Origin: Gordonia sediminis
Lineage (GTDB): Bacteria; Actinomycetota; Actinomycetes; Mycobacteriales; Mycobacteriaceae
DNA length: 64,000 nucleotides
Reading direction: 5' to 3'
Assembly: GCA_004193205.1 (NCBI GenBank)
Contig: RZUM01000018.1
Location: 1 to 64,000 of the forward strand
The notes beneath the pieces are model-generated. The model saw only the letters and a list, made by a program, of their open reading frames with translations. It did no database searches and had not been told where the DNA came from. Of the stretch, positions 15,820-24,274 are shown one piece after another; the first letter of the stretch is position 1, and every line of letters starts with the position of its first letter. The position numbers and the translations under genes were made by a program.

Positions 15820-16419
15820 CTAGCGCGGCAGGATGCCGTCGAGCACGATCGACAGGTATTGGTCGGCGATGTCATCGGCCGTCAAGGCCCCGCCCGGGCG
15901 ATACCAGCGGACCGCCACCCACACGGTGTCCCGCAGGAAACGGTAGGCGAGCTCGACGTCGAGGTCGACACGGAACTCGCCGTCGTCCACGCCACGCTGG
16001 AGCACGGCGCGCCACAGCTCGCGAAACTCCGTGTTGAGCTCACCGATGTAGGAAAAGCGTTCTTGTGCGGCAAGGCGTTTGGCCTCGTCCTGATAGATCG
16101 CGACGGCGTTGCGCTGGGCATCGATCGACTCGAAGGAGGCGATCACGAGTTGCCGCAACGTGTCGCTCGCCGAGAGTCCCGACGCGGCGATGACGCGGTA
16201 CCGCTCGAACAGGGCGTCGAGGAATCCGCGCAGGATCTCGTCGACCATCGACTCCTTGGAGTCGAAATGGTGGTACAAACTGCCGGAGAGGATGCCCGCC
16301 GCGTCGGCGATGTCACGGACCGTCGTCGAGCGTAGCCCCTGTTCGGCGAACATCTTGCCCGCGGTCGCAAGGAGTTCGTCGCGCCTGGTGGAGCCGGAAA
16401 CGGTGCCGCGGGGTGCCAT
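15820..16419 (-). CDS. kstR2: TetR-family repressor KstR2 of HIP catabolism
   Basis: A 199-residue TetR repressor. The N-terminal helix-turn-helix reads 'GLRSTTVRDIADAAGILSGSLYHHFDSKESMV' (about residues 28-59); the remainder is the all-helical ligand domain. KstR2 is relieved by HIP-CoA, the product of FadD3, and controls the genes for the last two steroid rings. Supporting context is an operator half-overlapping its own promoter (16431-16444) and further sites at the echA20 and fadD3 promoters, so autorepression is likely. It is monocistronic, leftward, downstream of the aldehyde dehydrogenase terminator. Confidence 0.93.
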   Translation of the reverse strand: MAPRGTVSGSTRRDELLATAGKMFAEQGLRSTTVRDIADAAGILSGSLYHHFDSKESMVDEILRGFLDALFERYRVIAASGLSASDTLRQLVIASFESIDAQRNAVAIYQDEAKRLAAQERFSYIGELNTEFRELWRAVLQRGVDDGEFRVDLDVELAYRFLRDTVWVAVRWYRPGGALTADDIADQYLSIVLDGILPR

Positions 16420-16430
16420 TGAACCACCCT

Positions 16431-16444
16431 AGCAAGCGCTTGGC
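16431..16444. promoter_or_regulatory. KstR2 operator in the kstR2 promoter
   Basis: AGCAAGCGCTTGGC matches AnCAAGnnCTTGnT except for the last base. It lies 12 bases upstream of the kstR2 ATG, implying autoregulation. Confidence 0.85.
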
Positions 16445-16473
16445 CGGGCTCGCGGATCTGCGAGCCCGGCCAA
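16440..16473. terminator. Hairpin terminator downstream of the aldehyde dehydrogenase gene
   Basis: The 14-base arms TTGGCCGGGCTCGC / GCGAGCCCGGCCAA with a 6-base loop lie between the aldehyde dehydrogenase stop and the kstR2 promoter. The hairpin partly overlaps the KstR2 operator. Confidence 0.75.
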
Positions 16474-16498
16474 ACGATGATCTGCGTGCGACGCTACC

Positions 16499-18010
16499 TC
16501 AGCGGCGCTTCAGCTTCTTGATGGCGCGGTTGTTGAACCAGTTCCACATCTTGAGCTGGTTGTTCGTCATCTTCTTGTCCTGCGCGGTGAAGGGCGGCGA
16601 CATCATCTCGGCGATCGACACGGGCAGCGTCGACACCGTGACTGCGCGGGCGTGGCTGAATGTCTCGAAGCCGGTGCGGCCATGGTAGGCGCCCATACCA
16701 CTCTTGCCGACACCACCGAACGGCAGCTCGAGGCTGAACAGGTGCGTGGCGAAGTCGTTGGCATTGACCGAGCCGCTGCGGGTGCCGTCGATGAGCTTCT
16801 TGTAGTTCTTGTTGTCGTCGCCGGACCAGTACATCGTCAGCGGATGCGGGTGGCTGCTGATGTGGCTGATCGCCTCGGACAGATCGCGGTAGGGGTACAC
16901 GGTGAGCACCGGGCCGAACACCTCGTCCTCCTCGATCTTCATGCCCGCCTTCACGCCGGTGAGCAGCGTCGGTGGGATCTTGCGGGCATCGGCGTCCGGC
17001 AGCGACTCGCCGGCGGGAATCACCTGGTGTTTGGTGGCACCGAGCTGCTCCGCATCCTCGATCAGGCCGACGATGCGGGTGAAGTTCTTCTCGTTGATCG
17101 TCGCGGTGTACTCGGTGTTCGAGCGGATGGTCGGGAACTTTTCGGTCCACCGGGCGATCACCTTGTCGGTGAACTCACCGAGCTTGGCCTCCGGGACGAA
17201 CACGTAGTCAGGGCACAGGCAGACCTGGCCTCCGTTGACCATCCGTGCATCCGCGAGGAACTTTGCCGCCTTGTCGATATCGGCGTCCACGTCGACGACG
17301 GCCGGATTCTTGCCGCCGAGCTCCAACGTCACCGGCACCAGGTTCTTGGCGGCCTCCTGGGCGACCGACGAGCCGACCTCGGGCGAGCCGGTGAAGAACA
17401 TGTGGTCGACCTTGAGCTTGGCGAAGTCCGAACCCGAACCGTGCTTGCTGGTAATGACCGCGAGTTCTTCGATCGAGAAGTAGTCCGGTGCGTGCTTGGC
17501 GATCACATCCGTGGTCCGCGCGGTGACCGACGACGGCCGCATCAGCACCCGGTTGCCGGCGGCGAAGGCCGAGCCGGCCGGCACGAAAGTGAGATTCAGG
17601 GGGAAGTTCCAGGGTCCCATGATGCCGACGACGCCGAGCGGATCGTGGCGCAGACGCTGCTTGAACCCGGCCAGACCCTGAATCTTTGCGACGTTGACCT
17701 CCTTCATCCACTCCTCGGCGTGGCGCCGCTGGTGGGTGAGGTCAATCATGCAGCCGACCACGTCGGTGGCCATCGACAGCTCGCGCGGGCGAGTCCCGAA
17801 ATCGGCTTCGAGCGCCTGGGCGATCTCTTCCGCGTTGTCGAGCAGCAACGACGAGAGTCGGGTGATCCGGTCGATGCGGGTCTTGGCGTCCGGGATGCCG
17901 TCACGCAGGAACGCCGCACGCTGGATCTCCAGCAGTTCGGTCATCGTGTGCGCTTCCGACGACACGCGCTCGGTCGCTGCCGACGTCTTCATCTCTGCTG
18001 GTTTGGTCAT
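16499..18010 (-). CDS. NAD(P)-dependent aldehyde dehydrogenase, coniferyl-aldehyde-dehydrogenase-like
   Basis: A 503-residue aldehyde dehydrogenase. It has 'IMGPWNFPLNL' (cofactor-proximal motif), 'FTGSPEVGSSV' (the NAD-binding FTGS), 'TLELGGKNPAVV' with the general-base Glu, and the nucleophile Cys in 'NGGQVCLCPDYVFVP'. The short class 3-like architecture and 'PFGGVGKSGMGAYHG' near the C terminus resemble coniferyl aldehyde/fatty aldehyde dehydrogenases (CalB group). The ATG at 18010 has GAAGGA at suitable spacing. It sits inside the steroid cluster, bounded by terminators on both sides, so it is an independent unit, and it lacks a recognisable KstR2 site. The substrate is unknown. Confidence 0.85.
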   Translation of the reverse strand: MTKPAEMKTSAATERVSSEAHTMTELLEIQRAAFLRDGIPDAKTRIDRITRLSSLLLDNAEEIAQALEADFGTRPRELSMATDVVGCMIDLTHQRRHAEEWMKEVNVAKIQGLAGFKQRLRHDPLGVVGIMGPWNFPLNLTFVPAGSAFAAGNRVLMRPSSVTARTTDVIAKHAPDYFSIEELAVITSKHGSGSDFAKLKVDHMFFTGSPEVGSSVAQEAAKNLVPVTLELGGKNPAVVDVDADIDKAAKFLADARMVNGGQVCLCPDYVFVPEAKLGEFTDKVIARWTEKFPTIRSNTEYTATINEKNFTRIVGLIEDAEQLGATKHQVIPAGESLPDADARKIPPTLLTGVKAGMKIEEDEVFGPVLTVYPYRDLSEAISHISSHPHPLTMYWSGDDNKNYKKLIDGTRSGSVNANDFATHLFSLELPFGGVGKSGMGAYHGRTGFETFSHARAVTVSTLPVSIAEMMSPPFTAQDKKMTNNQLKMWNWFNNRAIKKLKRR

Positions 18011-18142
18011 GGAGATCCTTCGGGTTGTTGCCAGTGCGGGATCGTCAAGAGACGAACCCGTGATTTTGTTCCATCATAGTATGCGTCAGATCACAACCGT
18101 CTGGCCACACCCGTTGTCAGAAAATATAGGCGAAAACGGCGA

Positions 18143-18174
18143 TCGCCGCGGGATCTGGTCAGATCCCGCGGCGA
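18143..18174. terminator. Hairpin terminator downstream of the secreted-protein gene
   Basis: A perfect 15-base stem (TCGCCGCGGGATCTG / CAGATCCCGCGGCGA, 2-base spacer) lies 39 bases past the stop at 18213 and upstream of the aldehyde dehydrogenase gene. Confidence 0.8.
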
Positions 18175-18212
18175 CCGCGTTTCACATCAGGGTGCTGTCA
18201 GCTCACTCCCGT

Positions 18213-19199
18213 TCACTTCCACGGGACGGGGACGGCGTTGCCCTCGTACTTCGAGCCGTTCAATGTCAACGGGGTCGAGCTTGTCGGCCCTTGGACATAG
18301 CGCTTCATGTAGGCGCTCTGCGTACCCTCGTTGCGCTGCGGAATCGGCAGCGGGAACCAATACCCGGCATCGAGCCACATCTGGCCGATCAGCGGAACCG
18401 GCTGACCCGAGATGTCGTAGTGGGTGCCCACCGGCGGCTTGTCGAGCCGGTCGACCAGCTTGCCGTCGACGTAGTAGTACGAGTACCACTTGTCCATCTT
18501 GATCGCGTAGTCATGCTCGTTCGCGAGCATCCGCAGCGGCAGGTGGTGCAGCGTGATACCCGCCTGCCACGCCTTCTTCGACATCACGAAGAAGCCGAGC
18601 GGGAACTGGATGTTCAGAAGCGTGAAGATCGGGTGCGTCAGGTTGTAGGTCAGTCCAGCCCAGCGTTCGCTCGCGCCGTTGTACATGAACCATGCGACCT
18701 CGAGGCCGGCCGGATCGATCGACCGGTTCGACACACCCCAGCCGGTGGTGCCACCCCAGTAATCCCGCCCCGGACCCTTCAGAATCCGCTCGGTGCCGCC
18801 CACACGCATCGTCATCGTCCAGCCCCGAGCGGGGAAGACCGGCTGGGCCAGCATTTCTGCGTTGTTGTACGGGAACTTGCGGTTGGCGTGCAGATCGATA
18901 TGGAAGCCCACGCCGTACGGCCGACCGAAAGTCAACCGGCTGTGACCCACCGACGTGATACACCACGTCTTGGTCGGTGGTACTGCGAAATTCTCGTTCA
19001 TCGGAACGGCCGGAACCGGATGACTCGTTCCGATGTAGCCCGCAAACGCGCGCGGCTTGAGCACCGCGCAGTTCGGCATGCCGTCGTCGTAACCCTCGGT
19101 CTGAATATTCGGGTCTGCCAGCGCATTTCCCGCGCCCACCACCGACATCACAATGACCGCCAAGGTGGCGGTCATTGCTCGAACAAAACGCCTCCGCAT
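18213..19199 (-). CDS. Secreted protein of unknown function
   Basis: A 328-residue exported protein. Residues 1-28 form a Sec signal peptide (basic start, hydrophobic core, cleavage after 'GNALA'). The mature part is rich in aromatic residues (many Trp, Tyr and Phe), with 'WFPLPIPQRN' and 'RVGGTERILKGPGRDYWGG', and two cysteines near the N terminus (in 'PNCAVLKP' and 'WCITSVG') that could form a disulphide. I do not recognise a family. It lies between fadA6 and the aldehyde dehydrogenase, with terminator-like hairpins on both sides, so it is transcribed alone. A role in steroid handling at the cell envelope is only a guess from location. Confidence 0.75.
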   Translation of the reverse strand: MRRRFVRAMTATLAVIVMSVVGAGNALADPNIQTEGYDDGMPNCAVLKPRAFAGYIGTSHPVPAVPMNENFAVPPTKTWCITSVGHSRLTFGRPYGVGFHIDLHANRKFPYNNAEMLAQPVFPARGWTMTMRVGGTERILKGPGRDYWGGTTGWGVSNRSIDPAGLEVAWFMYNGASERWAGLTYNLTHPIFTLLNIQFPLGFFVMSKKAWQAGITLHHLPLRMLANEHDYAIKMDKWYSYYYVDGKLVDRLDKPPVGTHYDISGQPVPLIGQMWLDAGYWFPLPIPQRNEGTQSAYMKRYVQGPTSSTPLTLNGSKYEGNAVPVPWK

Positions 19200-19255
19200 C
19201 AGTTCTCCTTCGTGGGCCCCAGAGCCCTCTTGTTTGACCCCCTAACCGACTTCTA

Positions 19256-19288
19256 CCCTGTTTCCTCAGGCTTTACTCAGGAAACGGG
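19256..19288. terminator. Possible terminator downstream of fadA6
   Basis: The arms CCCTGTTTCCT and AGGAAACGGG pair with one wobble across a 12-base loop. It lies just past the fadA6 stop in the direction of fadA6 transcription. Confidence 0.45.
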
Positions 19289-19325
19289 TAAGTATTTCTC
19301 ACAAGTTTGGTCGACGAGAGTCGAA

Positions 19326-20483
19326 TCAACCCAGGCGCTCGATGATCGTCACGTTCGCCGTTCCGCCACCCTCACACATCGTCTGCAATCCGTATTGCCC
19401 ACCGGTGCGTTCCAATTCGTTGAGCAATGTCGCAAAGAGCTTGGCCCCGGTGGCGCCGAGTGGGTGGCCGAGCGCGATCGCCCCGCCGTTCGGGTTGACC
19501 TTCGAGGGGTCCGCGCCGCTCTCCTTCAGCCATGCCAGCACGACAGATGCGAACGCTTCGTTGATCTCCACGACGTCGATGTCGTCGATCGACAGACCGG
19601 TCTTCTTCAGTGCGTACGCCGTCGCGGGGATCGGCGCCGACAGCATCATCACCGGGTCGTCGCCGCGTACCGACATGTGATGGATGCGGGCGCGCGGGGT
19701 GAGACCGTATTGGATCAGAGCCTTCTCGGAGACGACCAACGTGGCCGACGCGCCGTCGGAGATCTGCGACGACACCGCCGCGGTGAGCCGCGAGCCCTCG
19801 GCCAGCGGCGACAGCCCGGCCATCTTCTCCATCGAGGTCTCGCGCGGACATTCGTCGACAACGCAATCGCCGAGGGGGACGTTCTCGTTGTCGAAGTATC
19901 CGGCCGCGATCGCGGTCCGGGCCCGCTCGTGCGATTGCAGCGCCCAACGTTCCATGTCCTCGCGCGTGATGTCCCATCTGGTCGCTATCATGTCCGCACC
20001 GTTGAACTGCGAGATCGGGGTGTCGCCGAACCGTTCTCGCCATCCGGCGGATTCCGCAGTGGGAGTGGTGAATCCGAGTTCCCGGCCGGCGATCATGGCC
20101 TGCGAGATGGGGATGGCACTCATGTTCTGAACTCCCCCCGCGACGACGACGTCCTGCGTCCCGCTCATCACTCCCTGCGCGGCGAAGTGGATGGCCTGCT
20201 GCGACGACCCGCACTGCCGGTCGACGGTCGTTCCGGGGATCGCCAGCGGAAGCCCGGCGGCCAGCCACGCGGTGCGCGCGATGTTGCCGGCTTGCGGTCC
20301 GATCGCGTCGACACAGCCGAACACCACATCGTCGACGACATTCGGGTCGAGTCCGGTACGTGCGATCAGGGCGGAGAGGACGTGGGCACCGAGGTCGGCC
20401 GGATGAGTCTTGGCAAGCGATCCGTTGCGCTTTCCGACCGGGGTGCGGACGGCATCGACGATGTAGGCCTGGGGTGTGGACAT
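19326..20483 (-). CDS. fadA6: Steroid-degradation thiolase FadA6
   Basis: A 385-residue thiolase. Thiolase signatures are complete: the nucleophile Cys in 'VDRQCGSSQQAIHFAAQGV', 'NEAFASVVLAWLKESG' and 'NPNGGAIALGHPLGATG', followed by the C-terminal acid/base Cys in 'LQTMCEGGGTANVTIIE'. FadA6 thiolytically cleaves the open-chain CoA thioester produced by IpdAB in the last steps of ring degradation. The ATG at 20483 begins 'MSTPQAYIVDAVRTPVGK', a normal thiolase N terminus. It lies 22 bases after ipdF and ends the leftward fadE30-ipdF-fadA6 operon. Confidence 0.92.
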   Translation of the reverse strand: MSTPQAYIVDAVRTPVGKRNGSLAKTHPADLGAHVLSALIARTGLDPNVVDDVVFGCVDAIGPQAGNIARTAWLAAGLPLAIPGTTVDRQCGSSQQAIHFAAQGVMSGTQDVVVAGGVQNMSAIPISQAMIAGRELGFTTPTAESAGWRERFGDTPISQFNGADMIATRWDITREDMERWALQSHERARTAIAAGYFDNENVPLGDCVVDECPRETSMEKMAGLSPLAEGSRLTAAVSSQISDGASATLVVSEKALIQYGLTPRARIHHMSVRGDDPVMMLSAPIPATAYALKKTGLSIDDIDVVEINEAFASVVLAWLKESGADPSKVNPNGGAIALGHPLGATGAKLFATLLNELERTGGQYGLQTMCEGGGTANVTIIERLG

Positions 20484-20505
20484 GACGTGGGCTCCGATTC
20501 TGTTG

Positions 20506-21333
20506 TCAGGCACGCTGGCTGGAGATCGAGACGACCTCGCCGGTGAGATAGGTGGTGTAGTCGCTGGCGAGCATCGCGATCGTGGCCGCGACCTCCCAGA
20601 CCTCGGCGGCTCGGCCGTAGGCCTCCCGCGATACGAGTTCATCGAGAAGTTCGTCGCTGGTGACCTTGGCCAGGAACGGATGTTTGGCGATCGACGGCGC
20701 AACGGCGTTGATGCGAACTCCGAAATCCGCGGCCTCCACAGCTGAACAGCGCGTCAGCGCCATCACCCCGGCTTTGGCTGCCGCGTAATGTGCCTGCCCA
20801 CGTTGGGCTCGCCAACCGAGCACGGACGCGTTGTTCACGATCACTCCCCCGTGCTCGACACCACGGAAGTAGCGCAACGCGGCCCGGGTGGCACGGAAGG
20901 TGCCGTTGAGCGTGATGTCGACGACGCGGTCCCATTCCTCGTCGGTCATGTCGGCCACCGGTGTCTCACCGCCGAGGCCTGCGTTGTTGACCAACACGTC
21001 GATCCGGCCGAGTTCGTTTGCCGCCGAGTCGATCAGCGCGTCGACCTCGGCAGATTGCTGCACGTTACATACGATCTGGCCGACCGTCTGACCGGTGAAC
21101 TCCGCCGCCAGCGTGTCGCGGGCCTCCCCCAGGCGCCGTTCGTGCCAGTCGCTGATCACCACGTCGGCACCCTCCAGCAGCGCCCGGCGCGCCGTGGCGA
21201 ATCCGATGCCGGTTCCGGCAGCCGCGGTGACGACGACCTTGCGGCCGAGCAACAGGCCATGGCCGGGCGTCTCTTCCGGCGGCGTGGCCAGCGGCGATGG
21301 GGCCACGGTTGTGTCGACGGCGGTTTCTGTCAC
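20506..21333 (-). CDS. ipdF: HIP-pathway short-chain dehydrogenase IpdF
   Basis: A 275-residue SDR with cofactor motif 'TAAAGTGIGFATARRAL' (an atypical Ala-rich version of TGxxxGxG), 'NNAGLGGETPV' and the catalytic region 'NNASVLGWRAQRGQAHYAAAKAG'. In M. tuberculosis IpdF (Rv3559c) oxidises the hydroxylated HIP-CoA intermediate. The GTG at 21333 overlaps the fadE30 stop (GTGA), with GGGAGG upstream; the longer open frame runs within fadE30. The order fadD3 / fadE30-ipdF matches M. tuberculosis. Confidence 0.9.
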   Translation of the reverse strand: MTETAVDTTVAPSPLATPPEETPGHGLLLGRKVVVTAAAGTGIGFATARRALLEGADVVISDWHERRLGEARDTLAAEFTGQTVGQIVCNVQQSAEVDALIDSAANELGRIDVLVNNAGLGGETPVADMTDEEWDRVVDITLNGTFRATRAALRYFRGVEHGGVIVNNASVLGWRAQRGQAHYAAAKAGVMALTRCSAVEAADFGVRINAVAPSIAKHPFLAKVTSDELLDELVSREAYGRAAEVWEVAATIAMLASDYTTYLTGEVVSISSQRA

Positions 21334-22598
21334 GATCGTGCCTCCCGAGGTAGGCCGAGCACACGCTCGGCGATGATGTTGCGCTGCACCTCGTTCGAGC
21401 CGCCGTAGATCGTGTCGGCGCGGGTGAAGAGGAACAGTCGTTGCCATTCGTCGAGTTCGACGTGGTCCGGGTGGGTGATGTCGTTCTCGGCGCCCTCCAC
21501 CGTGCGCGTCGGGCCGAGCAACGACGGCGCCCCGACGATCGCCATCGCCAACTCACCGAGGTCGCGATGCCAGTTGGCCCACAACAGCTTCGACACCGAT
21601 GCGGCTCCCGTTCCGGAGACGATGTCGCCGGCCAGGGTGCGCTGCGCGTTGGCCCGCATCACCGTGAGTCCGATCCAGGCGCGGGTCAGTCGCGAGGCGA
21701 TCTCCGGATTGTCGGCCGCACCGTTGCGCCGTGCGAGCTGGGCCAGTTCCCGCCACTCCCGCTCGAAACCCACCTGCTGGCCGAGCGTGGAGACCCCTCG
21801 CTCGAACTGCAGCAGCCCCATCGCGACCTTCCACCCGTCGCCGGGTGCGCCGACGATCAGGTCGGCGTCGGTGACCGCGTCGTCGAAGAACACCTCGTTG
21901 AACTCCGAGGTCCCGGTGAACTGCTGGATCGGCCGGACAGTGACACCAGGTTGGTCCAGCGGTACCAACAGGAAGCTCAGTCCCTGGTGCCTCTGCGATC
22001 CGCTCTCCGTGCGGGCGATGACGAAACACCACCGTGCGACATGAGCCAGCGACGTCCACACCTTCTGGCCGTTGATCAGCCAGTGTTCACCACCATCGTC
22101 GAGCCGGGCACTGGTCGACACCCCCGCCAGGTCGGATCCGGCCCCGGGTTCGGAGTAGCCCTGTGCCCACAGTTCGGTGACATCGACGATGCCAGGCAGA
22201 AAACGCAGCTTCTGCTCCTCGGTGCCGTACTCGATCAAGGTCGGCCCGAGCAGTTCCTCGCCGAGATGATTGACGCGCGCCGGAGCGTTCGCGCGGGCGT
22301 ACTCCTGATGGAAGATGATGCGCTGTTCGAGCGTCGCACCTCGTCCGCCGTACCGCGTCGGCCAGCCGAGGCAGGTCCACCCGGCCGCTGACAGGTGCCG
22401 GTCCCATGCGAGCCGGTCGTCGAAGAACTCGTGTTCACTACCCGGCCCGCCACGGCCCTTGAGGTGAGCGAAATCGCCGACAAGGTTCTCACCGAGCCAA
22501 TCCCGCACGGCGAGGGCGAACCGCTCGGCAGCGTCAGGGACTGATCGCGCCCATTCGCCGAGGTCCACCGCCCGGTCGGCCAGGTTGATCGAGGTCAT
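21330..22598 (-). CDS. fadE30: HIP-CoA dehydrogenase FadE30 (acyl-CoA dehydrogenase)
   Basis: A 422-residue FAD-dependent acyl-CoA dehydrogenase. Visible are 'WAQGYSEPGAGSDLAGV' (FAD/substrate loop), 'WLINGQKVWTSLAHVARW', and the C-terminal 'DTIYGGSNEVQRNIIAERVLGLP'. FadE30 introduces a double bond into the HIP-CoA side chain after activation by FadD3. I start it at the ATG at 22598. The upstream open frame crosses the fadD3 promoter and start. Its promoter is shared with fadD3 and carries a KstR2 site, giving co-induction. Confidence 0.92.
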   Translation of the reverse strand: MTSINLADRAVDLGEWARSVPDAAERFALAVRDWLGENLVGDFAHLKGRGGPGSEHEFFDDRLAWDRHLSAAGWTCLGWPTRYGGRGATLEQRIIFHQEYARANAPARVNHLGEELLGPTLIEYGTEEQKLRFLPGIVDVTELWAQGYSEPGAGSDLAGVSTSARLDDGGEHWLINGQKVWTSLAHVARWCFVIARTESGSQRHQGLSFLLVPLDQPGVTVRPIQQFTGTSEFNEVFFDDAVTDADLIVGAPGDGWKVAMGLLQFERGVSTLGQQVGFEREWRELAQLARRNGAADNPEIASRLTRAWIGLTVMRANAQRTLAGDIVSGTGAASVSKLLWANWHRDLGELAMAIVGAPSLLGPTRTVEGAENDITHPDHVELDEWQRLFLFTRADTIYGGSNEVQRNIIAERVLGLPREARS

Positions 22599-22619
22599 GA
22601 CGGCTAGCATAGCGTACCA

Positions 22620-22633
22620 AGCAAGTGCTAGGT
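22620..22633. promoter_or_regulatory. KstR2 operator between fadE30 and fadD3
   Basis: AGCAAGTGCTAGGT matches AnCAAGnnCTTGnT with a single change (CTAG for CTTG). It lies in the 42-base divergent gap, 7 bases from the fadD3 ATG. Confidence 0.8.
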
Positions 22634-22640
22634 TGGGACC

Positions 22641-24209
22641 ATGGAGGCGATCCTGACGACCCCTGCTGCCCTGCGCCGAGCTGCACACACCTGGCCAGAC
22701 CGCCCTGCCGTCGTCGACGATCAATGGCCATCGTCGGACACCCCGCACGTGGAACTGACGTGGTCACAGTTCGCCGACACCGTCCGCAATTTCGCGGGCG
22801 CACTCATCGCCTCGGGCATCCGTACCGGCGACCGCGTCGCCGTCTGGGCACCCAACAGTTATCACTGGCCCGTCGCCGCGCTCGGCGTGCACTATGCGGG
22901 CGCGATACTGGTGCCGGTGAACACCCGCTACACCGGTGTCGAGGCGGTCGAGATCATCGCGCGGTCCGACGCACGGGCCGTGATCGTGGCCGGCGAGTTC
23001 CTCGGCAACGACCATCTCGCCGAACTGATGCGCGACCACCGCGCCGCGATGCCCGACCTTGTCGTCGCCGTGATGCTGGACGCCTCGTCGCCGGTGCCCG
23101 ACGGCGCCGTCACATGGTCCGACTTCCTGGACCGTGCCACGGAGGACACCCGTGTCGAGGCCGAACGTCGCGCCGACTCCGTGTCACCCGAGGACATCTC
23201 CGACATCCTGTTCACCTCCGGGACCACCGGAAAGTCCAAAGGTGTTCTCGCCGAACATCAACAGACGATGGCGGGCTCCTACGCGTGGGGCGCCAACGGG
23301 CGGCTCACGGAGGTCGACCGTTACCTCATGGTCAACCCGTACTTCCACACTTTTGGCTACAAGGCGGGCATCCTGCCGTGCACACTGTTCGGCTCGACGA
23401 TGCTGCCGCTCGCGGTGTACTCACCGACCGAGGCGATGAAACTGGCTGAGGCACAACGCGCGACGGTGTTCCCCGGCGCCCCGACGATCTTCCAGACCAT
23501 CCTCGACGACCCGGAGCGCGACCAGCGCGACCTGTCGTCGTTGCGGCTGGTCGTGACCGGCGCAGCGATCGTCCCGGTGGTGCTCATCGAGCGACTGCAA
23601 GGCGACCTCGGGGTCGACACCGTGATCACCGCCTACGGCCTCACCGAGGCCAGCGGATTCGTATCGACCTGCACACCAGCCGACGACGACCGCACCGTGG
23701 CCAACACCTGCGGCAGAGCCTTCGCGGGGATGGAGTTCACACTGTCCGACCAGGGCGAGGTGCTCGCCCGCGGAAAGATGGTGATGCGCGGGTACCTCGA
23801 CGACCCGGTGGCCACCAAGGAGGCCATCGACGACGACGGCTGGCTACACACCGGGGACATCGGCACCATCGACGAGCGCGGCAACCTCAAGATCACCGAC
23901 CGCCTCAAGGACATGTACATCTGCGGCGGCTTCAACGTCTATCCGGCGGAGATCGAGCAGACCCTGGCACGGCTGGACGGCGTCACCGAGTCGGCGGTGA
24001 TCGGGGTGCCCGACGAGCGGCTGGGCGAGGTGGGGCGGGCCTATCTCACCGTGCATGACGGATCGACACTCGACGAGTCGTCGGTCATCGACTACTGCCG
24101 CGAGCATCTCGCGAACTTCAAGGTGCCCCGCTCGGTGGTCTTCATCGACGCGTTCCCGCGCAACGCGGCCGGCAAGATTCTCAAGCGGGAGCTCTCCACG
24201 TCCGACTGA
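22641..24209 (+). CDS. fadD3: HIP-CoA synthetase FadD3
   Basis: A 522-residue ANL ligase that activates the steroid-derived propanoate HIP to HIP-CoA, starting C/D-ring degradation and generating the KstR2 inducer. Motifs: 'LFTSGTTGKSKG' (P-loop), 'TAYGLTEASGF', 'GWLHTGDIGTIDERGNL', 'TDRLKDMYICGGFNVYPAEIE' and the catalytic Lys in 'NAAGKILKREL'. Identification rests on family resemblance plus its place divergent from fadE30-ipdF with a KstR2 site, as in Rv3561/Rv3560c. fadE31-fadE33, which follow fadD3 in M. tuberculosis, are absent downstream here. Confidence 0.92.
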   Translation: MEAILTTPAALRRAAHTWPDRPAVVDDQWPSSDTPHVELTWSQFADTVRNFAGALIASGIRTGDRVAVWAPNSYHWPVAALGVHYAGAILVPVNTRYTGVEAVEIIARSDARAVIVAGEFLGNDHLAELMRDHRAAMPDLVVAVMLDASSPVPDGAVTWSDFLDRATEDTRVEAERRADSVSPEDISDILFTSGTTGKSKGVLAEHQQTMAGSYAWGANGRLTEVDRYLMVNPYFHTFGYKAGILPCTLFGSTMLPLAVYSPTEAMKLAEAQRATVFPGAPTIFQTILDDPERDQRDLSSLRLVVTGAAIVPVVLIERLQGDLGVDTVITAYGLTEASGFVSTCTPADDDRTVANTCGRAFAGMEFTLSDQGEVLARGKMVMRGYLDDPVATKEAIDDDGWLHTGDIGTIDERGNLKITDRLKDMYICGGFNVYPAEIEQTLARLDGVTESAVIGVPDERLGEVGRAYLTVHDGSTLDESSVIDYCREHLANFKVPRSVVFIDAFPRNAAGKILKRELSTSD

Positions 24210-24274
24210 CCCACGACACCCGCCACCGCCTCATATGGCCACGCTCCGCCCCGATCCGACTGTGCGGTCTCCGA

